Positions 58,246 to 64,000 of a DNA stretch of 64,000 bases are shown here, one piece after another (within the stretch, counting starts at the first letter, position 1; every line of letters starts with the position of its first letter). Source of the DNA: Rutpela maculata. Taxonomy: Eukaryota; Arthropoda; Insecta; Coleoptera; Cerambycidae. The notes beneath the pieces are model-generated. The model was not told where the DNA came from and did not search any database. It worked only from the letters and a program-made list of their open reading frames with translations. Where the stretch lies: NCBI GenBank assembly GCA_936432065.2, contig OW386286.2, forward strand, positions 265,999,987 to 266,063,986, given 5' to 3'. Both the position numbers and the translations under genes were made by a program.

Positions 58246-59242
58246 AAAGCAAGCACTGTAAGCGGCTGAACAAATTTTGAGCATGTAGGTCATGTGTACT
58301 ATACAGGGTGTCCCACGACGAATTGCAGCGATCGATATCTCGAAAAGTAGAAATTGTAAAGTTTTGAAAATTTGGTAGTAAACTAATGTCGATGAGGGCA
58401 GCGCGGCTAAAATATTCTCAAGATGATGACACTTCCGGTTATACCGGAAGTTGATGTCAACTTGCTTATTATAAATGGGACACCCTATATATTATTACAT
58501 TTTTGGATTCTATGCAGAATTCTAGGCCGATTTTGTGTATCATATATTTTATCTAAGTTTCTCCGTTTTTGACATATTTCAATTTTTATGTCAAAAATGA
58601 CGTTCGCAGGCCCTAAAAAAGAATTATCAGTTTTTCCTATAAGGAATCCTTTATTATTTATTATCTAATTAGGGTTGGATTCTTTGTTGAGAAAGACCTA
58701 CTTTAATAGTGTTTTTATAATATTTTGATAAGTATTAATATAGAGTGTTCAAAAAAATAAGAATAAAAATGAAATTGAGAAAACCGTCAAAAATCAATTT
58801 TTTCAAATGGAAACCCCCAATTTTTATAATCTTATCTTATTTACCATTAAAAATAAGTATATGGGAATATATTTTTTTAATTACTGGTTTTATTTAAAAA
58901 AATGTGAAAAAGTACATTGTTTCTCTCATAACTTGTTTTTTATGCTATAAGAATGACCAGCATTTTTAATAAGTGCCATAGTCTCAAGATATTTAACATT
59001 TAACCTAAATACTTCGTCTTATAGACGCTCGGACGTCACCTTTAAGCTTCCGGATTTCCTAAACCATTAACTCCACAGAGATAAGAAAAAAACGAAATTC
59101 ATCCACAATTTAGTAGCTTTCTTTCTTTTAGTAGCTCTGTTCGTCTCTAGCATATTTTCGCCCAATGATATACCTTTAGAGTTATTTGTCGAAAACCTAT
59201 TTAAAATACCCTTTCAAGCTAAAAGCCCAATTTTCTAGTCGT
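58246..59242 (+). repeat. Block A', 997-bp copy of 56630-57626
   Basis: Constant offset of 1616 to block A, no difference seen by eye, and the same MITE inside (58304-58487). Unlike block A, it runs on into the natural right end of the long-TIR element, so it is probably the original. Confidence 0.9.
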
Positions 59243-59508
59243 TATAATTTAAAGACTATCAGTTTATATGCAAAGTTGCATAAAATTTTTCTTTGAATTC
59301 GATTCTCTTTCAGAGCTCTACTGTTTTTGTTTTTTTTTTTACCCCATGAAATGAAAGTGAGTGGCATCCACCCCCTATAAATTAGTAAGCCCCTGCATAA
59401 TATAGAAACTTTTCTTTGATACATTTACTATTATGTTGCCAAAAATGAACGAAATCTAATTCATATGATCATAAGACATTATTCCGAAGTTAAAACCTCT
59501 AGTTACTG
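59243..59508 (+). mobile_element. Right end of long-TIR family element
   Basis: Continues block A' to the family terminus: GTGGCATCCACCCCCTATAA, TTTACTATTATGTTGCC, GAACGAAATCTAATTCATAT, and AACCTCTAGTTACTG ending at 59508 before TA (59509-59510). Confidence 0.75.
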
Positions 59509-59699
59509 TACTGTATTTCAAGTCATTTGTTGGACGGTACATAAGATACCAGTTCTAGATAGAAAAACCAGGAACATTATTAATATGTTGTATGGTATGA
59601 GATCGGAAGGCCCCTACTACTTCGGGCTGATTATCGTTATGACGATTAATGATGATAATAATTATACCACATCCCTTAAAGCCTAAAGTAACATTGTGA

Positions 59700-59813
59700 C
59701 ACCCAGTATTCGAGTAAATTAAGATGAATTTCTTTTCCTGAACAAATGCCAATGCCACAGATGGGAATCGAACCTGGGACCTAGGGGTGAGAGACTTGTC
59801 TCGACCAAATAGT
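59700..59813 (-). mobile_element. tRNA-derived SINE fragment
   Basis: On the minus strand: GTCTCTCACCCCTAGGTCCC then GGTTCGATTCCCATCTGTGG. This is an anticodon-arm to T-arm sequence with a perfect B-box (GGTTCGATTCC). The A-box side is cut by a hAT MITE at 59814. The T-arm has no acceptor partner, so it is not a functional tRNA. The body continues towards 59600 without clear limits. Confidence 0.65.
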
Positions 59814-59984
59814 CAACGTCGTATCTAGAGCAGGGCAACACGGGCCCGCGCCCGCGCCTGCGGCGCGAGAATTGGAAGGCGCAATTCGAAGCTAATGGCT
59901 TATATTTAGTACTTAGGTATTCCGTCTTAAATAGGTAAAATTAGATGCTTGCCCTGGGCGCCAAAGTTTCTAGCTACGACGCTG
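59814..59984. mobile_element. hAT MITE, imperfect 8-bp TSD
   Basis: Ends CAACGTCGTATCTAG and CTAGCTACGACGCTG (two mismatches). Flanks CAAATAGT (59806-59813) and CAGGTAGT (59985-59992) agree at 6 of 8. The interior has GC-rich GGGCCCGCGCCCGCGCC. It appears to have inserted into the SINE. Confidence 0.7.
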
Positions 59985-60964
59985 CAGGTAGTAATACATG
60001 GGCTTGACGTCGCCTTTTGTTGAATGCTCGTTAGTATTTTGGTTTATGTTATAGTATATAGAATATTTTAGTTTAGATAGGCAAGGCTGATTACACAGCC
60101 ACACATAAAAAAAAGTTCTGTGCAGCGGACCCCAGGGTATGGATTCCAAATTTCGAAACCCCAGGACGATTGACCATGTCAATTTTTTTTTATGGGCAAA
60201 AAACTTGAGCGATTTTGGATAGGGATGATACACACGTAATAAATAGGCTTTTCCAATGAAAATCATGACTGAGTACACCAAAAATGACATTTCCAGGTAT
60301 TTTTCGGTGCTGGATCCGACTCAAGAGATGAAGAATCTTGAAACCTCTGGCGGAAATCGTCTAATCCGCAGATAAGAGCTTTCTTTAAGTACCTAGTGTC
60401 CTGAGGTACACCAGAAATAGGCGAAAAGCCCAATAGTTCTGCGACTGGACCGCAAAGACATCCCCCACCCCCCGTTTTAGAACACGATGGCGACAATATT
60501 TTCTGACCTACCCTCCAACCATTACCCCTAAACCGGAAAAAATATCGAAATTTTGTTTAAAATATTTCCAGGTCCGAAAATATCATTTAAATGGGTTTTT
60601 TTTGTTTAAAAAATTCATGACAATTTTGTTTGAAATTAAACCCAAGCTGTCACATAGTTGTCGAGTAATTAGTAGTCTTTTCTATATTTTTTAACTTTAT
60701 CATTTTTTTTATTTTGATAAAATATTGGATATTGGGTTTTTGGAAAATTCTGAACAACTTTCGTTAATAAAATTTTCCGATAAAAAAATGCCTAGCACCG
60801 GAAAATCGGAAGAGGGCGTGGTTCTTCCGGTTTGGAGGGTAGGTAGGAAAATATTATCACCATTGTGTTTCCCGCCCTCAAAAACGGGGGGGAAGATGTC
60901 TTGTGGTCCATCCGCAGAATTTTTGGGCTTTTTGCCTTTTCTGGTTTACCTCAAGGGACTAGGT

Positions 60965-61999
60965 TGGGGTTTGGGTCCCGGGACGTCTCGTGTCTTGAAG
61001 TCCCGGGACTTTTCCCAAATTTAATTGTCTCGTGTCCCGGCACTTTCGGGTCGAGATTCGAGACACTGACATCTGTTGAAAACGAGAGAATGTTCTCTTT
61101 GTCTGGAGGCATTATTACAAAAAACAGAAACAGGTTGTCGGACAAAGCTGTTAATGCTCTAATTTTCTTAAAAGCCTATTTTATTAAATTAGGAAAAATA
61201 CTAATTGATAGTTCATTATAATATTTATATGATTATGTTTTGTTTTATTTATAACATTTTATTACCAAAAAATGAATCTGGGTATGACACGAATTGTTTA
61301 GACTTTAATTAGCGTTAGAAATGTACGTTAGATACAATCAAAGCTGCAAGACTGGGCTACGGCACAGTTTCACAACTATTGGGCTCAGGCTTGAGACAGT
61401 CGAGGCTCCTTATAAAGGAGCCTTCGACTGACCCCACCGTAAAGTCGCTGATTGAGCTCGATAGAGAACGATTGAGACGGCTTAATAACAGGACACTGTC
61501 TTCTGAACAGGCCCCTGCATACAATGCAGTTGAAAGATGCTCCTATTTGTATGATGTGTGGAGTGGAGGATGAAACCATCACTCATATTATGTGCCATTA
61601 TGCACCAATAGGAGTTCAAGGTATAGGTATTTCGGAAGGCAGTTTCTACAGCCGGAGGAATTACGGGATCTACTCTGGTAAGGGCTGCTCTCCTTCGTGG
61701 AGAGCAGTGGTCTTTTCCAGGGGATCCTAAATGTGAATATACAATGGGCCGATAGTCCTGAGTACTGCGGATCTTCGGATCTGCTCGAGTTTTGCGTTAG
61801 ACATGTTAGAATTTGATTTTATATTCAATAAATGTTAATTTTTACTAAAATGACGATTTTATTAATAGGTCTCGCCTAAAATGAACTCGATTCTAATTTT
61901 ATTTTGAAAGGTCTCGAAGTCCCGGGACGTCCCGGGACTTTGATCCTGCGATGTCTCGTGTCCCGGGACTTTGAAAATGTCGAGACTTCCCAAACCCTA
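60965..61999. mobile_element. hAT-type element, TSD GACTAGGT, carrying a LINE piece
   Basis: GACTAGGT flanks it at 60957-60964 and 62000-62007. Ends TGGGGTTTGGG and CCCAAACCCTA (one mismatch), followed inward by repeated CCCGGGAC and GTCTCG motifs on both sides. The interior 61340-61840 is a LINE fragment. Its own hAT transposase is absent. Confidence 0.85.
61340..61840 (+). pseudogene. LINE 3' ORF fragment inside the hAT element
   Basis: Pieces of the C-terminal region that follows RNase H in many insect LINEs: IKEPSTDPTVKSLIELDRER and LRRLNN in one frame, then LITGHCLL, and MQLKDAPICMMCGVEDETIT with HIMC in another. The zinc-knuckle-like pattern is CX2CX8HX2C, with the last spacing shorter than usual. 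It ends CAATAAATGTT near 61830. Frameshifted and non-functional. Confidence 0.65.
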
Positions 62000-62323
62000 G
62001 ACTAGGTACTCAAAGAAAACTCTTATCTGCGAAGTAGGTGGATCATTTCCACCAGAGGTTTCAAGGTTCTTCATCTCCTGAGTCGGATCCAGCACCGAAA
62101 AATACCTAGGTATGTCATTTTTGGTGTACTCAATCATGATTTTCTTTGGAAAAGCCTATTTACTACGTGTGTATCTTCCCTATTAAAAATCGCTCAAGTT
62201 TTTCGCCCATAAAAAAAATGACACGGTCAATCGTCCCCGGGTTTCGAAATTTGGATAAAAAATGCATCGAATTCATACCCTGGGGTCCGCTGCACAGAAC
62301 TTTTTTTTTGTGTGGCTGTGTTA

Positions 62324-63195
62324 CCATTTCATTATCCCGATCGCACATTTTTGGCGCATTACACTTCTTGTTGCATCAATCCTGGAACACATTTTATAAC
62401 AAGTTTTTTTTTATCAAAGGGGACAGTGAGAATCAGATATATCTCCCCGTATATTATACAGCAATATAACATTCTGTACGACACGTTTTGTTATCTTGTT
62501 TTCCCTTCTGTCGCATCATTTCTATTTTTGTAGTCACTGCTCTTAACGTCATGTGGGTTCTAATTGGAAGCATCCATTTAATTATCAACCCTCCCAAGTC
62601 ACAAGTCGACGCTGATGACAGCGGGTAGTCAGTGTAATAAAGTGGTTATATTACATTAAATTCATCGTAGCAATCGCTCTCGCTCTCTATGAAATTGTTC
62701 TACAAATATCGCTTTCTATTACCTCATTACATTGAAAAGTTGAATTATTATTTATTCGTTATTTTCATCTATATGACCCTTAGTCAACATAAGGGACTTT
62801 TTAGGTTTATATCCTTTACCTTTCCGTTACAAAAAAGGAATGAAACTAACGGTAGCAACTATATTTCTAATTTTGTCACAAATTTCTTCGTTAAAACTTC
62901 CATTTTGCTTCAAATATAATTTTCAAACAAACAATAAATAACTTGGTAACCAAACAATAGAGAAATTACACTTCATTTATTTCCTATAGAACAGATTTTA
63001 AATTTAAAAAATGATTTTTTTTTCGATAATATGTCAGTTGCAACAGTCGAACATAAAGCTTTGTTTGCAACCCTCCGATATTAAAGCTTTATCGGACTCA
63101 TCCTCTATATAGCCTTGCAACTGGACTCGTTAAATAGAGCCTTATATTGTGGACTTGTTACATAAATTATATTAAAGTTCTTGTAAACAGATCTA
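62324..63195. other. Unrecognised sequence
   Basis: The frames at 62312-62533 and 62689-62919 have no motif. No repeat is recognised. Confidence 0.4.
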
Positions 63196-63621
63196 CGTCA
63201 ATTGGACGCGGCGAATTGGACGTATAAGACAATTAGACGCAGTAAAGTAGGACGTGTAACATTGGACGCGTTTTTAAAAAAAATCACGTATACACATTCT
63301 TAACTAACCTGACTAACATAAAATAACCATCCAAAAAAAAATTATCAAAATATAATAAAATATAATTTATTTATACTTGCAGCTGGGCAATTCCTAGCGA
63401 GTAGTCCAAAATGCTTCTGTTCACATAATCAGCAACTACTGTTTGTAATCATGACAAAGCAAACCATATAATTATTTTTAATAAACGCGTCCAATGTAAC
63501 ACGTCCTATTTTACCGCGTCCAATCATCTTATGCGTTCAATTGTCTTATTCGTCCTATTGTCCCGCGTCCAATTCAACGAGTATAGTTGTTACGCGTCCT
63601 ATTACTTGCGTCCAATTGACG
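63196..63621. mobile_element. MITE-like element with GGACG-rich subterminal repeats
   Basis: 14-bp ends CGTCAATTGGACGC and GCGTCCAATTGACG are exact complements. Next to each end the motif (A/T)TGGACG or its variants (TAGACGC, TAGGACG) recurs every ~12-18 bp, in opposite directions at the two ends. No clear target duplication and no ORF. The right two thirds are duplicated as block B at 57626-58245. Confidence 0.65.
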
Positions 63622-63929
63622 GGATACCATTGTAAACTGTATTTCATCTAGATGTTTATTTCATTCCCGAAAGAATCCTTAAATATTCATCCCTAACCGG
63701 TATATCTCTAATAAAAATAACTAATAACAATAACATCGTACAAAATACAGGATGTAATCAGTTTCATGTCATTAAAAAAAACTGGTGGTGGGGAACGACT
63801 AAACGAACAAAAAAACCTTATATGACATGGGGTCTAAAACCCATAGTTTTAGAAAAAAAAATGAATAAAAATTTTGAAAATTTTTAATATTGTTTGAGAA
63901 CTGCTGGAATGTTGGGATAGGCTTTTATC
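63310..63929 (+). repeat. Block B', original of the 620-bp duplication
   Basis: Starts inside the GGACG-rich MITE and extends past its end to TAGGCTTTTATC. Apparently identical to 57626-58245; probably the source copy because the MITE is complete here. Confidence 0.88.
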
Positions 63930-64000
63930 TTTGCGTATGTCGCCGCCTATAACCACCAAAGAGGCTAATACGGCTCTTTCAAAGTTTCGCGCTCCTTTGT

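Larger units (their letters stand above)
60094..62320. mobile_element. PIF/Harbinger-like palindromic element, TSD TTA, split by a hAT element
   Basis: Starts CACAGCCACACATAAA and ends TTTTTTTGTGTGGCTGTG, flanked by TTA (60091-60093 and 62321-62323). Inverted arms of several hundred bp include GGTGCTGGATCCGACTCAAG and its complement, and GTTCTGTGCAGCGGACCCC and its complement. The terminus matches the element at 9032-10474, so they are two branches of one family. Without the 60965-61999 insertion and one 8-bp duplication it is about 1.18 kb. No transposase. Confidence 0.82.

Noticed and set aside
59745..59813. Functional tRNA gene
   Set aside because: Only the T-arm/B-box half is recognisable; there is no acceptor stem partner and the other half is cut by a hAT MITE.

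Overview
The window looks like intergenic DNA from an arthropod, most likely an insect, and is made almost entirely of transposable elements (TEs). It is AT-rich, and I found no host protein-coding gene, no rRNA array and no CRISPR. The assignment rests on what is here: an R1-clade LINE, Tc1/mariner transposases, PIF/Harbinger, hAT and piggyBac-type elements, a 5S-rRNA-derived SINE, and several decayed non-LTR reverse transcriptases. Species cannot be read from the sequence. The only long, intact, plausibly functional reading frame is a mariner-type transposase at 53000-54058 (-).

Layout. 1-6014: unrecognised sequence plus one copy of an abundant ~650-730 bp Helentron-like family, called HLE here. 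6015-11495: a fossil mariner element with TA ends. Nested in it are a TA-type MITE, a 1.44 kb Harbinger-like palindrome and a 585 bp element carrying two hammerhead ribozymes in inverted orientation. 12094-15450: 5S SINE, HLE copies and a piggyBac-like deletion derivative. 16376-19922: a long inverted-repeat element split at its centre by an R1-clade LINE, which is itself split by a hAT MITE. 20179-28722: hairpins, a palindromic insertion, TTAA-flanked MITEs and two HLEs. 28935-32608: two decayed LINEs. 32609-34948: three HLEs in tandem with a 30-bp minisatellite. 36244-37683: a Harbinger element with a broken MADF gene and a perfect 228-bp inverted repeat. 37775-38720: hAT MITE and a LINE remnant. 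40880-43394: long-TIR element with an HLE inside. 44720-50893: LINE remnants, four HLEs and a well-preserved 723 bp element with an 8-bp target duplication. 51066-56115: a complete mariner-like element whose inverted repeats are each an array of six ~289 bp units. 56290-63929: apparently identical direct duplications (997 bp and 620 bp), a tRNA-type SINE, hAT elements, a second Harbinger-like palindrome and a GGACG-rich MITE.

The elements do not form a pathway. What they share is nesting: target-site duplications let most insertions be ordered in time. The observations most worth following up are the paired hammerhead ribozymes (10762-10806 and 11177-11221), the mariner element with arrayed ends, and the duplication architecture at 56630-63929. 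All alignments were made by eye, so percent identities and boundaries are approximate unless a target-site duplication fixes them.
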